Source: Plantago major
Lineage: Eukaryota; Streptophyta; Magnoliopsida; Lamiales; Plantaginaceae
Length of the DNA: 64,000 nt
NCBI GenBank assembly: GCA_026545765.1
Contig: CM048840.1
Location: 10,479,265 to 10,543,264 of the forward strand
Reading direction: 5' to 3'
The notes under the pieces were generated by a model that had not been told where the DNA came from, ran no database searches, and worked only from the letters and a program-made list of their open reading frames with translations. Positions 10,580 to 23,220 of the stretch are shown in pieces; position 1 is the first letter of the stretch, and each line of letters opens with the position of its first letter. The position numbers and the translations under genes are program-made.

Positions 10580-12300
10580 AACATGATTAGCCTTTCCCTG
10601 GGAACTTTTGCTCTCTTCTTCTGCTTTCTCCGGATAGTCTACGTGAAGTCGGCCAGAACTTGTGCTTTCTTGGCAGATGGGGCTTGATACCCAATATCAT
10701 ATTCACTTAGCTCAATAGCCCATTTGGACAGGCGTCCTGACTGATCTGGTTTGCCCAAGATATGTTTGAGTGGCTCATTTGTGAGGACCACAATCCGGTG
10801 CGACTTGAAGTAAGGCTTCAATCGCCGCGCAGTGTAAACTAGTGCGAAGGCGAGCTTCTCAATCTTGACATATCTGGCCTCGAAGCCTGCAAGGGCTTTG
10901 CTCAAATAGTAGATTGGTAAATGCTCGTTGCCTTGTACCCGTACTAGTACAGAGCTCATTGCTTCATCAGTAGTGGCCAAATAGAGGTAAAGAGTTTCAG
11001 CCTCCATGGGTTTAGACAGGAGGGGTGGTGAGAGGAGATACTTCTTCAAGTTTTCCAGGGCCTCTTCACACTCCTTTGTCCACTCAAACTTATTCCCTTT
11101 TCGTAAGATTTTAAAGAAAGGTAGGTTCTTCTCGGCAGATTTTGAGATAAAACGGCTCAAAGCCATCACCTTCCGCAGAAGCTTCTGAACTTCATTGATA
11201 GTCTTGGGCTGAGGTAAATCTATGATTGCCTTTATTTTCTCTGGGTTAGCGCTGATGCCTCTTTCTGTGACCATATAACCGAGGAACTTTCCCCCTTTCA
11301 CCCCGAAAGTGCACTTCTCAGGGTTCAGCTTCATCCCGTACTTCCGGAGGATTGAAAAACAATTGTTAAGGTGTCCGATGTGTTCCTCTTCAGTCTTACT
11401 TTTCACGAGCATGTCGTCCACATAGACTTCCATGGTTTTACCCAATTCTTCCTTGAACATCTTGTTTACCAGCCGTTGGTAAGTAGCTCCTGCGTTCTTG
11501 AGGCCAAAGGGCATGACCTTGAAGCAATAGACTCCCCCGGCCGCAAAGAATGCCGTTTTCTTGATGTCTTCTTGAGCCATCCTAATTTGGTAGGAGCCTT
11601 GATATGCGTCCATGAAGCTTAGAAGCGCACACCCCGCAGTGGAGTCAACCAGTTGGTCTATGCGTGGCAATGGATAAGGATCTTTGGGACAAAATTTGTT
11701 GAGCCTAGTGAAGTCATTGCACATTCTCCACTTTCCTGGAGCTTTTTCGACGAGGACCACATTACAGACCCAATCGGAGTATCTGACTTCTTCGATATGT
11801 CCTGCCTTTATCAACTTGTCGACCTCCGCTGCTATGATAGCATCTTCAACAGGTCAAAAGTCTTTCCTCTTTTGCCTGATGTGCTTGACCGTTGGATCCA
11901 TGTTCAGACGGTGAACTGCGATCCTTGGGTCTATCCCTTTGAGATCATCTGTGCTCCAAGCAAAGATATCGCGATTGTTACGAAGGCAAGTGATGAGCTT
12001 CCTCTCCACTTCTGCACTCATCTCCGTCCCAATCCGAGTTATCTTTTCTGAATCTCCTTCGACCAGTTGGACCTCTTTCAAGGCTTCATGGGGCTCTATT
12101 CTAGCTGTCTTGGGGAACTTTTCTCTGAGCGACCCAACACCGATTTCTTCCTTTGGCGGAGTGAGAACAATGGGAGAGTGGTTGCTTGGGCCTTTAGTGA
12201 CCGAAAGAACTGGTACTGTGGCCCCTCTGGTTGACATGATGTAGCATTCCCAGGCTTCCCTGACGTTGCCCACTTCTTCTCCCACGCCGCTTGGGGTGGG
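10580..12300 (-). pseudogene. Reverse transcriptase and RNase H of Tat copy A, broken
   Basis: The RT blocks run in order: VVLVEKAPGKWRMCNDFT, YPLPRIDQLV, FMDAYQG, MPFGLKNAGATYQ, and the catalytic box YVDD at 11413-11424. The RNase H follows with YYLSKAL and LTNEPLKHILG. The long frame is 10639-11814. A stop at about 11860 (TGA where B has GGA) cuts it from the protease side, and a 1-bp loss at about 10640 (ADFT-stop, where B continues) cuts it from the second RNase H. All RT active-site residues that can be seen are intact. Confidence 0.88.
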
Positions 12301-12700
12301 AAACTTTACTCTTTTATGTAAGGGAGAAGAAATTGCCCTGAATTGGTTAAGTCCTGGGCGGCCCAAGATCACGTTTTAGTCGAAGGTGCTATCAACTACC
12401 ACGAAGAGGATTGTCTTGGTCACCCTTGTCGGAAAGGTGCCCATAGAGACTTGTAATGGTATACTCCCAATGGGGCGTACCACAGATCCTCCAAAACCTA
12501 CCAACGAAGTGTATACTCGTCCATATTGTATCTGGCCCAAGTGCATCTGTTCCACGGTCCTTTTGGATATGACGTTGGAAGAGCTTCCCGTGTCGACTAG
12601 TACTTTGTTGACCTTGTAAGTGGCAATCACTAGAGAGACAACCAAAGGAACGTCGGGGTCCTTGAGATCTCCTCCGCCAGACGTTGGTGGGGGGATCTCG
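12301..12700 (-). pseudogene. Aspartic protease of Tat copy A, broken
   Basis: The retropepsin active-site block VLVDTGSSSNV lies at about 12574-12600, with DTGSS at 12580-12594. The flap and end motif NVILGRPGLNQF lies just past a TAA at 12376-12378, where B has TAT. The domain would cleave the gag-pol polyprotein. It is in frame with the upstream gag in the ancestral arrangement, which shows a single gag-pol ORF. Confidence 0.82.
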
Positions 12701-14784
12701 CTATCATCAAAGGTGATTGCATTCGTGCCCTTTAAGGCTGGGGGGCCATAAGCTCTGTCATTGTTTCTCAAGTGTTGTGTTGTTCTTTCTCTTGCATTTC
12801 GGCTATCTCCTCCAGTTGGTCCTCCTGCAATGGCGTTGATGACTCCACTGTAAGGGAGGTTTTCCATTTCTGTATCTTCGCGGTACCCCTGGTATCTTTG
12901 GGCGTGTCGGGGCGGGATTTCCGCTGGAGGTGGTGGTAAAGACCTTGTCGGAGGTTCTGAACCACGCTCATCTCTTATTTGCTCGTTCTTCCTATGTCTA
13001 GAGGGCTCTTCTTCGCTTATAGGTTCTTTCAACTTCCCACTTCTCACTAGCCTTTCGATTTCTGTCTTCAGCTGGATGCAATCCTCAGTTGGATGGCCTT
13101 TCTGTTTGTGAAACCTACAGTAGTCTTTAGAGAATTTACTCTTCTTGCTGCTCCTGACAGGTTTAGGCCACTGTATGTCTAAGTCTTTCTCAACAATAGA
13201 AGCCAAGATGTCGGATCTTGGTTTGTTGAGGCGAGTATACTCGGCGTATCTCTTTGGTGGAGTCCTTTCTCTGCGGAATTCTCTCTAGTCCCTGAAATCT
13301 CTTTTTTGTTCAAACTTCCCTTGACGAGGAGGGGGTTCCTGTCGTACATGTTCTTTCCCCTTTTTTATCCCTGCTCTAATCGGGACATTTCGTCAGTACT
13401 CTTCCCCATACAAGACTCCTTCGCAGATATCTTCCAAGTACTTTTCTGTGGTGATTTCTTCGTTGAAAAGCTTCTTCCTAAGCTCGTCATTATAAGTGTT
13501 AGCATACAGGTGTCGGACCCGTTCTTTGATGCTATGAGGCTCTACTTGTCGTACTTCAGCATTGAAACGATCAAGGAAGGTTCTAAGATCCTCGTGTTCT
13601 TTCTGGATTATGCCTGCCAGGTGCTCAACTGACCTCTTCCTTTTCTTTGCCTTCTCGAACCTTTTCAAGAAAAGGGAAGCGACATCCGCATAAGATTTGA
13701 TGGAACCATTAGGTAGTGAGGTCCGCCAATCCATTGCTTCCCCAAAAAGTGTAGTAGAGAAGTTGAGAGCTTTCATGTTGTCGTTGAGTCCATTGCTTTC
13801 CATCTTACTTTCATATCTAGTAAGATGCCCCACGGGACAAGTATCTCCATAGTAATGCTCAAGGTTCGGGATAACACAGTCGTGGCGCTTTCGTTCTCTC
13901 CTGATTTCGTCGCATAAGGGGTTGGATGTCTTAACAGTCACCTTCTCGTGTGCTTTAACCATCTTGCTCAAGGTGTCAATTTGCGTTTCCAAGGCCTTTT
14001 GTTGGAGGTAGATCTGCTCGGCAGTCATCTTCTCGCCAGTTCTGGGGTTGACTGCTACATCGGGGGGAAGATCACCGACTGGAATTATCGGGATGCTTTC
14101 CGCCATTTGATCTCTTGGCGCTTGTTGTTGGGCTCCTCGCCGACTGGTTCCCACTTCGTCTACTCGTGGTACTTCCGGACTTCTCCTTTGTTGTCCATGA
14201 GAAGCTGCGGCCCTCCTGTTGAGAAGGTTCCTCAGGTCTTCTGGTTGAGCTTGTTCCCCTAGTCGTTGTTGGATGGGACGGTGTTCATTCCTTGATTGAG
14301 CAGGTTCAGCTTGCCTTGGGATTACCAAAGGCGGAGTGGGTTGGGGAGGCTGGAGATTGTTTGATCAAAAACATCCTTGAATAGTGGTGAGTAAGAGGCC
14401 AAACTGATTCTCATCCATTCCGAACTCACTAGGACGGATAATCTGCCCATTTGGAAGGGTGAAGTTTTTCCCTGGAGGAGGACCATGTGTTCCTGGCGGA
14501 GGAACCTGTCCTTCGACTCCAAGTGCCTGGGTTCTTATTGGTGGATCAGTGGCTCTTTCCTCTCCAGAAGAGAGACTAGCTGTTCGGCCGTCGCTGGGGT
14601 AATCCGTTGCATCTCTAGAGGGAACTCTCGCTGCTCTGCTTCGCCTAGTAAGAGGCCTATCTCTTTGTCTTGGAGCAGGTGTACCAACTGCGGTGGCGTT
14701 GGTTCTTGCAGACTTCCTTGTTCTTGCCATTAGAGGCTGTAGAGAATGGGACTTCTTTGTCCGATTTCCCACAGACGGCGCCAA
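12701..14784 (-). pseudogene. gag of Tat copy A, broken
   Basis: The frame starts next to the primer binding site. The first 140 residues are basic and Pro-rich. The conserved capsid-like region (LTRYESKMESNG, EAMDW, LFLKRFEKAKKRK, FLDRFNAEVRQVEP) spans about 13400-13860. A CCHC-like motif CRFHKQKGHPTEDC lies at about 13070-13115. Stops against copy B are a TGA at about 14362 (GGA in B), a TGA at 13393 (CGA in B), and a TAG near 13286 (AAG in B). Gag forms the particle that packages the RNA. Confidence 0.85.
14762..14783 (-). other. Primer binding site of Tat copy A
   Basis: On the minus strand TGGCGCCGTCTGTGGGAAA begins three bases after the 5' LTR. The first nine bases fit tRNAs ending in GGCGCCA, such as plant tRNA-Asp. 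The tRNA identity is not settled. Copy B differs by one base (28298-28316). Confidence 0.8.
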
Positions 14785-14786
14785 AA

Positions 14787-15696
14787 TGTTGAGGGTAGAA
14801 CTTCCTCAAACACTTAGTGAGTTTTCCTTGCTTCCTGTTGCTCGTTAGTGTCGGAAAGAGGCAATGAGTGTGATCCTGCACAAGTGACTTTGAAGTGGGG
14901 GGGGTTAGGATCCGGTTTGCAAAGTGTCAAACCGGACTTGAGACTTTACTCAAGAGTGACTGAAGATCAACTCTGTGTAATGTACGATAGTAGAGAGGCG
15001 ATGTGACTTACTTGATCTTGTGGGGATGTGTGCTATATATATAGGCTATCATCAAAATGGAGGCTATGCTAGGATTGCGCCAAGTGTACGGCCAGGATTG
15101 AGCCACCAATGCTAAAATGAGGCCCAAAGCCCAATAATTAATGAGGTTTTAGCCCATGCCACCTTGGGCTTTAGGGGTAGTTTGGTCATTATTGAAAGAG
15201 TTCTTGAGGATGTGACAAGGTCTGCCGAGATCCCAGGTTCGGAGAGATGGGTCCGGACGCCTGGTCCGGACCATCTTTGGTTGTCAGCTGGGGAAGGTCC
15301 TCTGTCTGTCCAACTCTTCCGGTTCGGAGCTCCTGGGTTCGGACATCTCACTCTTTGGTGCCTATTTGCTTGGTTGCTCTGTGAGATTGTCATGTTGGAT
15401 CCGAGTGACCGTCCGGCTCGGAGCGTCTAGGTCGGAGACAGTGCTGTGTGAGTTCTGTCCCCTTGTTCCAGGGTGCCTCGGACCTTGTTGGGTCGGATCT
15501 AAGGCTCCTAGGTCGGACCTCACAAGCTCTAGATCCTTTGTCCCTTTCTTCTAAGGTGGGTCGGACCATGGTTGGTCGACCCGGATCGGACCATCAGCTC
15601 GGACTATAGTGACTCAGATCCAATGGATGACTTAGAACGCCTTAGGATTCGCTCCTAGGTCTTTTATGACGGATTGGACATATTTCCGTATCAACA
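14787..15696 (-). repeat. LTR2, shared by Tat copies A and B
   Basis: This LTR is 910 bp, starting TGTTGAGGG and ending TATCAACA. It touches the copy A primer binding site on the left and the copy B polypurine tract on the right, so it is the 5' LTR of A and the 3' LTR of B at once. It carries a 4-bp insertion (TTAA, about 15140) not in LTR1 or LTR3. TATATATA at 15034-15043 is the likely minus-strand TATA box. Confidence 0.95.
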
Positions 15697-15709
15697 TATG
15701 TCCCCCTAG
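15697..15709 (-). other. Polypurine tract of Tat copy B
   Basis: Identical to the tract of copy A and touching LTR2. This placement shows that LTR2 serves as the 3' LTR of copy B. Confidence 0.8.
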
Positions 15710-16323
15710 TTTCCAAGTATCTTGGAAGAAGATAGTTGTGGAACTATTTGTTTCGGGGAGCTGTTGGGGAAGGATTTGTTCTCCCGTCCGATCCGTCCAA
15801 ATAAGTTTGAAAAAAGGTGTACTCCGATTGCCGTGACCACCGACTTAGTCTCTCTCCCCGTTTTCTTTTTTCAAAACACCGTTGCCATCCGAGGGGTGGA
15901 ATCCGAAGGGCCACACGGTGAAAAGAAAAAGGAAAAAAGGGTATTTGTAAGTGAGACCAAGTTTAGGTACCGAACATCGGTGGTGTACCTTTGATAGGCT
16001 ACGGGTGATTCCGTAGGTGCGTGTCCCATCCGAGGCGAAGGCCCGAAGGATAATCGCTCGAGTATACGAGGTTCCTTGTGTGGGCGTTACGGTGGGTTAG
16101 TAAGTCGCGAGACGTCCGATAAGAGGATCGTCCGGACCTCACGTGTTGTCTTCCGCCCGAGAGTGGGAGAGTTGTTGTATTCGTCTATCCGCGAAGTGAG
16201 TTTGATGTACCAATTCGTCATTTCACTTGGTACAATTGTACTATGCCGTTGGATGAACTTTGATCGACGGTTGAGATTTAATCCCGAAAAATCGTGACGG
16301 TTGGTGTTCCCAATATGACCCTC

Positions 16324-16331
16324 TATAAATA
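16324..16331 (+). promoter_or_regulatory. TATA box of antisense gene, copy B
   Basis: TATAAATA is in the same context as in copy A. The stretch 15710-16323 has no gene and matches the upstream region in A, with a shortened pyrimidine run. Confidence 0.6.
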
Positions 16332-16491
16332 GGGGGTAGCCGTCTCATTTCTCACCGTTAGTGAGAGAATTTTTGCATCCGAAGTACATCCGAAGCGACT
16401 TCCAATCGATCCGAGGCGAGCAATCCAAGCGTTCGAAACGTGCGGTTCTTATACCAAATCAAGGCGCTTCTTTCCAACTATCCGAGTTCAA

Positions 16492-16763
16492 GTAAGCACT
16501 TGACTTCGTCTTATGATTACATTTTCGTTGTTGCCTTTCAACTTTCGCTTGTTCGGATGCATGTTTATGATGTATATTATAGTTCTAATACCCCATATAA
16601 TCCGGATGTTGAATAATCGCCGAGTAAGCATTGTACTGACTCCGAACTAACTCCGCCTGGGAAAGCCAGTAGTCTTGGCTGTAGACTGACCATTTTAATA
16701 TACATAAACGACCTCTCGGACTGCCATCTTAAAGCTTATGAAATTGCTTTCTCATGTCCCTAG
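16492..16763 (+). other. Predicted 5' UTR intron of antisense gene, copy B
   Basis: 272 bases from GTAAGC to TCCCTAG, ending one base before the ATG at 16765. Length and both sites are the same as in copy A. Confidence 0.6.
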
Positions 16764-18241
16764 GATGTCCGAGAGTGATAGCCAAACCCGATCTGAGGCT
16801 GAGGGATATGACTCGGAAGCGACCTCTTTTACCGATAGCTCCGAGGACGTTGAGATTGTTGATGATGACGAAGTGTTGGAGGTGGAACAGTCACCTCCTC
16901 CGAGCCGGGAAGAGCCCGAGGTAAGTTCCTCACTTCGGTTAGTCATTCTGGATCCAAGTCCTCCGAGGCGTCGGGATTACCTGCGAGTGTCCCATGTGCA
17001 GGTCATTGTAGCGGCTCAAGAAATAAGTTTGCGGATTATAGGAACTAGTCGCCCGGGTCGGGCAGGGCAAGAATCCGAACTCCCGGTAGAGATCCGATCC
17101 TTAATTCGCACCCTTGGTTATAATTTTAGGAGTAATCCTAATCGAGTCCCTTTCGTTCCGGATCCACAGGAGCCGACCATCGAGGAAGTGCATGACACCA
17201 CAGAAGCACCTCCCAACTTGGGCGTTTTTGAAGAAGGTGAGGAGGATCGCGTGCAAGTTGTTGTGCCTCTCCGAACTGTCGTGGAGTTGGCGTCCTCATC
17301 CGAGGAAGGTGAGGTAGAGGAAAATGTGCGGGGCCAAGATTCTGGCTCCGAAGAGGAGGAAGAAAATGCAGAGCCGTCCGCTCATGTGCTTCGTGCGGAA
17401 TCTGCCGATCAAGCAGGGCCAAGTCGCCAGACGGCTGAGGAAGATTGTCTGGAGGGGCTGAGGAAGGGTGAGGACGTCTTCCAAGTAAAGTTTCCGCGGA
17501 CCAAAGATGAGGTCACTCTCCCCGATCCGGAGGGCGAGTTGAGTGAGGACGGTACTTTGCCTACTTGTGCCTCAACCATTCGAGCCGATGAAGTGGATGA
17601 GCTCCGAAGGAAATATGAGATCCCGGAGTGTGTCGAGATTCTTGTTCCGGACGAATCGCATGCATTCTACAATCCGCCTCCGGGATACATGTGTGTCCAT
17701 GAGATAAGTCTTCATTGCGGGTGGCGGCTGCCCGTATCGTCCGAAGTCGGAGATTCAACAGCATGGGGTTGAGTCCGCACCAAATCATCCCCAACTCCCT
17801 CGGAAAACTTATGTGCTTCGGGGTCTTATGTAAATATAAAGGCATCCCGCTCACTTTTGACAATTTCCGCAAGTTATTTAACATAAGTGTTAGTAATAGG
17901 AATAGGTTTTTCTATACGTTCGTATGCCGTCAGGCGTACACATTCTTTGTTGACCCCTTGTCCTCGTTGGGAATCCAATGGTTCAAGCGTTACATCTTCG
18001 TCCGACCCGCGTTGAAGGCAGGCCAGTCCGAAGAGGAGAGGCCCAAGTGGCATTTTGAGAAGAAGTTCTTCCAAAGTCGCCGAATTGAAGTCACCGCATT
18101 TAAACATCCCCTTATGGATGCAAGCGCTACATCGGAACCAAGAGCCGGAAAAGTACTTTTTCTGAGGGTTGATATGTCAACCTCTTCCGTATCTGGCCGG
18201 CTTGTCCGAGCCTAGTTTTTGCGATAACATGGAAGATCTGA

Positions 18242-18359
18242 GTAAGTGATGTTTCTTTAATCCGGGGTGGTCGCCCAATTCGGTCCGTAGTTCTGTTAAG
18301 TTGTATTGATCTTGCAAGTGCTTCTATATTCTTTAACTCACTGTCACTCGAATGTGCAG
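18242..18359 (+). other. Predicted coding intron 1 of antisense gene, copy B
   Basis: 118 bases from GTAAGT to TGTGCAG, the same as in copy A. Confidence 0.5.
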
Positions 18360-18812
18360 CTTTTTGGTTCGAGTACACGATGTCGACCATGCGGGAGTTG
18401 AAACGCCAACAGAATGCGGCGCAGCGGAAGGAGATGGCAGAGGGCTCTCGGACCCAAGTCATCAAAACTTCCACCGTCCTCCCGATGGGCGAACCAAGAA
18501 ATGCTGCTGTGTTCCGAGTTGAGGAATCCCGGAGGGCTGCTGCGGGCGAAGAGGCCCAAACGATCCCTACCCCGGATAAGGGTAAGGTAGCTGGATCTAA
18601 GGGCTCGAGGAAGCCCCCTCGATCCGTGTCTCGAGATCCACTGCAAGCGGTCGAGTGCCGCGCGAAAAGCGTCGAAGGTCCGAATCACCGCGAAAAAAGG
18701 CAAGGGCAAGATGAGCGATGCGCCTGAACTGGATTCGGACGCTGAAATTGCTCGGTTGGCTGCTGCCCCGGAGCTGGATCGGATCGCCGAGTTGGTTGCC
18801 ACTCAACGCAAG

Positions 18813-18893
18813 GTGAGTAAGTGCTTTGGTTATTTTGTTATCTTGCTATGATTCGGAGCTTTCTAAACGTTTGTGATTTCTGTCGTTTTGTAG
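18813..18893 (+). other. Predicted coding intron 2 of antisense gene, copy B
   Basis: 81 bases from GTGAGT to TTTTGTAG, the same as in copy A. Confidence 0.6.
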
Positions 18894-19777
18894 CTTGCGG
18901 CCACTGTGGAAGCGTGCTCCTTGGCAGCTGCTCGGAGGGCCACCCTGGAAGAGGATTTAGCCAAGGCTGAGGCTGCTCGGGCGATTGAGGCATCCCGATT
19001 GAAAAGCACGTCCGAGCGCCTGAAGAAGGCTATTGCCGCTAAACAAGAGGCCGAGGCGGAGACGGCCAAAATGAAGAGCGCCATACTATCCTTGGAGGCT
19101 GACTTGAAAGCTCACCAAGATGGGCTGGATGAGTTCGTGGGTTTCTCTCGGACTTTCAAGGATATGATGCTCGGCGAGCTGCTTGGGGTCCGGACAAAGG
19201 CTGCCCAAGATTTCCTTGCTTCGGACTCTTGCAAGTTTTTGCTCGAGTCGAAGTATGATGAGGCCCGTCAAGATGGGTTCGATGCAGCTGTGGACCAGTG
19301 CCGGGGGAAGGGTTGGATACCGAGTGACTGTGACTTGGAGGCTGAGGGGGTATCTGCCTTTAAGAATGGAGATGGGTCGGACTTTGCTCCGGAGGGTGTC
19401 TTGGACGAAGACCTGCTCAAGTGTGAATTTGTGGAGCTGGTCTGCGATGAGACGGAGAGCAAAAAGTATAATCATGGCGGTCCGTATCTCCCCCCCCCCC
19501 CTTCGTCCCTCGGATACTTATGTCCAGTGTCTTCGTTCCCTTGGAGGACCACTTGGAGCACAACCGAGACTGGCTGACTCTACCCGGGCCCGTACGTGGC
19601 TTCGATCATGAGCTAGACTTGATGCAGCAGTGTCCGGCCTTCCTGAAAGAGGTTGAAGCTCGGAGAGAACGGAGGCTGGCCCAAGCGGCTCAACAGCAAG
19701 GTCAAGCGCCTCAGGAGAAGGATACGGGAGGTCCCTCTCGGTCGCAGCCTAGCTCATCCGAACGACGTAGACAGTGA

Positions 19778-22185
19778 AGACGGGGTATGCCCCGGGTTGT
19801 TTTTTGTAGTAGTGTGCCTGCGGGCCTAAAAGCGTTGTTATCCCTTTTTGCGTACCATCTTTTGTACAAATCCACATTTGTCTTTAATGAATATTCGCTG
19901 GTTCGGGCCCATTGGTGGCTCGGACCTTTTTTGATCACTGGAATGCTAATGTTGTTGCTTACAATCCTGCACGTTTACTTTCGTATTTGTTTAGTAACTC
20001 ATCAACTCTCCCAAATTCGGATAATGGGTTCGAACCCTTGAGACTCAAACCGCCAGAGGGCTAATTTGCTGGATGCAAATTCTCCTATGCGGATCTCGTG
20101 GGATGATCAACCATTGTAACCATCCGAGTCGGAACCTTCAATAGAAATACTCCGGATCGTGAACAGTTCAGAGTCACGTCTTAGAGTGACCAGACTTGCA
20201 GCAAAATGAATTTTCTCATATTACGTTGACTTGGAGAGTGACAAGTAGTGTTGATTCGGACGTTGACTTGGTGTGTCAATCCGGGCCATACAAACTTGTG
20301 ATAGAGTGAAAAGATGATCAGCACTAATTATAGAGTGACCCAATGGGAATCATGGTTGCTTCGGAGGTTGTCGTGGCAGCTCCGAGCTGAGACGTCCGAA
20401 TGAGTAACTTAGTCAAAGTGACTGATCGTATGGATGGATTATTGGGTTGGGCCTATGGAAGCCGAAGCGTCAGGCCCATGTTCGGCCCAAGCCCATTTCC
20501 GCGAGTATAGGACACGTGTCCGCTGCCGATTGGTCCTTTCTTTCTATATATACCCCTGATTTGTACGGCTTTTCTCCAGTACTTTCCTCCCTTTTATAGT
20601 AACCAAAGGTCCGGAGGTCGAGTCCGAGCGGCTGGCGAGCATATTTATACCGTCGCTCTCGCGTGTGATCTTACCCCGGGGGTTTCTCCGTTACTTCGGA
20701 AGTCTACCCGGGTCGGTTCACGGTGAGAGCTGTTGGGAATAAAATTGCTTAGATAGCCAATCTCGGATCTCCAAGGAGACGGTCCGTACTGAGTGAGGCC
20801 GGAATTCTTCGCCAATCTATTCCTCGTATCGTCCGGCTAATCTTCTTTCTCCGGGGCTGTGGTCCATATCCGTGACTTTAGCCCCGGAGAGGTAGATTAG
20901 CTGGATGGTTTGGGGATCTTCATATAATCACTTTCTGAGCCTAGGTACATCCGGGGGGCAACGAGTCGACATAATTGGTTGATAGTATCCTTTCCAATAT
21001 TTCGAGGTCCGGTGTAAGATCTGCCCGAGATGTTGGAAAGCATGCTGTCAATCCTATTTTGTTCTGAGTTGTTAGTCCTTCGGATCGAAGGTATTGTTCT
21101 TAACCTTCTCAGATTTTTTGGCCCGTTCTTGAGGGTCCGTATCCGAGCGATTCGCTCTGATGGCTGCCTGAATTGAGGGCTCGGGAGCGACTGCACTGGA
21201 AGGAGTCCTCGATGCTACCGTGTTGGGAGCCGAATCGTCGAAAACTTCCGGAGACATCTCTTCCAGTAGGTTGTTCACCTTGCTCCTAATTCTTCTCGTT
21301 CGAGCAATTCGGTTTTGTTGGTGGCTATGTTCTAGAATTGAAGGCTCGAGAGATCGACTTGCAACTCTGGAACAGAGTTCCTGACAATGCCGATTTTGTT
21401 GGGATGCGGAGCAGTTGGAGCCTCCGGAGTGGCTCGGACATCCAGACTGTCCGGGCTAGTTGCCTTCCAGGTACTTTAAATCGGAGATTTATGTGCAAAG
21501 TCTGGTAAAAGGCGATCCGGATGCATGCTTCGGAGGTGGCTTGTTGACTTCGGAGTCACGAAGCAATGTCCAAGTGTTTGGTAAGGCTTCGACTATCTCT
21601 GTTGGCCGATTTCAATTACCAGCTACTCCGAAGTGGATTCCTGGAGTTTTATTGGTGAACTTTTTGCGAGCTAGGATGAGAAACTCCTTCCTTTGTTCGG
21701 AGCATCCGAAGATTCGTGGGACCAATTATGCTCAGACTTCGCTTGGTTCAGGAGGTCAAGGTGGAATAAGAGACTTGTTTGCAAGGGCGAAGAATAGTAG
21801 AATAGGTGTTTGCTTTTATAGGCTCGGTTAGGGCTCCTCGGACCCGAGCGATGTAACTCTGCACTGTCTTGTAATTCTGCACTTTGTTGTTAATAAAAAA
21901 TTACTCTCTCACCCTTGTAGGATGCTGTTTTCATTGTGTTGATCCGATCCGGATCTGTGTATGATCTAGCTTCGGACTGAGTAGGTAAATATTTTCATGG
22001 CCTGTTCGAACCATGAGGTTCGGAAGGCATGACCATTAACAATGTTTATGAGATCATAGTTGTATTGATTTCACGGAAATCGAATTACAACTTTAGGGCT
22101 TCGAGGCCTTTCCAAAAAACAAACACAAAAAACAGGTCGGCAAAAAAAAAAGGAGGAAGGTGACAGTCGTTGCCACGCTTCTTCT
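19778..22185. other. Non-coding stretch between convergent genes, copy B
   Basis: This corresponds to 4965-8662 of copy A without the MITE. The empty MITE site is at about 20534-20549. The stem-loop is at 20836-20901. The imperfect direct repeat is at about 21140-21410 with scattered small deletions. No gene is recognised. Confidence 0.6.
20836..20901. other. Stem-loop between convergent genes, copy B
   Basis: Both arms (GCTAATCT with AGATTAGC, CTCCGGGGCT with AGCCCCGGAG) are identical to copy A, although the neighbouring 300 bases differ in many small indels. Confidence 0.6.
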
Positions 22186-23220
22186 CTAAGTGTAAAATTT
22201 CTGAAGATTCTTGGCATTCCAAGTTCTCTTCAAGGCCCGCCCTTGATCATCTTCTAGCTCAAAGCTTCCATTAGCTCTTGCTCCAGAAACTTTGTAAGGT
22301 CCTTCCCACTTGGGCTTAAGTTTTCCCACATGACTTAGTATATCGGCTCTTCTGAGGACTAAGTCCCCTACTTGTATATCCTTGGGAAAAACACGTTTAT
22401 TGTAGGCTCGAGCAGTCATGGCTTGGTACCGAAGGATGTTGGCCAATGCTTTATCGCGCTTGTCTTCTAGGAGCTCAAGGTCATAGATCCTTGCGACCTC
22501 ATTATCAACTGGGTTGTATTGCTGGATTCTCTGGGTTGCCACCACCATCTCCGAAGGGATGACCGCTTCGGATCCATAGACAAGGGAGAAAGGTGTTTCT
22601 TGTGTGGCAGTCCGGGGTGTCGTTCTATGCGCCCAAAGGACCGCGTCGAGATCATCTGCCCAACTGTCTTGGGAAGTTCTCAACCTTCTCTCCAAGAGTC
22701 GGACTATGGTCTTGTTGGTGGCTTCCACCATTATTAGCAGGGGTGGCCAACGGAAGTAAAGCGTTGTTCTATCTTGAAGGATTGAAGCCACTCCTTCAGT
22801 CTTGTTCCAGAAAATTGTGCTCCATTGTCTGAAACTAGCACTCGTGGGAGTCCAAACTGGCAGATGATGTTTTTCCAGATGAATGTTCGAACCCTACTTT
22901 CCGTGCTGGTGGATACTGCTTCTGCCTCGACCCACTTGGTGAAGTATTCCACTGCCACTATCAAGAACTTCTTTTGATGTGTGCCTCACGGGAAGGGACC
23001 AACTATGTCTATGCCCCATTGATCAAATGGACATGCTATGATTGACGGAATCATAGGGTTGGTCGGGCAGTGTGGTATGTTGGCATAGTATTGACAATCT
23101 TCACAAGTGCGGGCAAAGTTGGCAGCGTCAATGTCAATGGTTGGCCAATAGTATCCTTGTCTTATGATTTTTTGTGCCAAAGTTCGTCCTCCAGAATGAC
23201 TTCCACAGCTTCTGGCGTGG
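22186..23220 (-). pseudogene. Integrase of Tat copy B, broken
   Basis: The zinc finger is complete here: HARSCGSHSGG then CEDC. The core starts WGIDIVGPFP and is cut directly after by a TGA at about 22983-22985, where A has CGA. The second catalytic block SDNGAQF is intact at about 22820-22840. A small rearrangement near 22730-22745 removes the GNGQ stretch before the catalytic Glu and shifts the frame. The last frame (22186-22791) runs through LVYGSEAVIP and GPYKV to FYT-stop. Confidence 0.87.

Larger units (their letters stand above)
16765..19777 (+). pseudogene. Antisense gene of Tat element B (Transposase_28-like domain plus coiled coil), broken
   Basis: The plan is the same as in copy A. 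Exon 2 is open from 16765 to 17772, past the point where A has a stop, and gives the fullest view of the acidic N-terminal region. A net 4-bp loss at about 17745 shifts the frame at the start of the Transposase_28-like domain. That domain continues in another frame from 17715 to about 18060. Introns are predicted at 18242-18359 and 18813-18893. The coiled-coil exon starts at 18894 and reads CEFVELVCDETESKKYNHGG before a C run (about 19491-19501). The last frame is 19520-19777, ending SSSERRRQ. A cluster of small deletions at 18642-18705 separates it further from copy A. Confidence 0.75.

Noticed and set aside
11653-12244. Plus-strand frames of 76-132 codons opposite the Tat RT
   Set aside because: They are mirror frames of the conserved RT and protease and do not resemble any protein.
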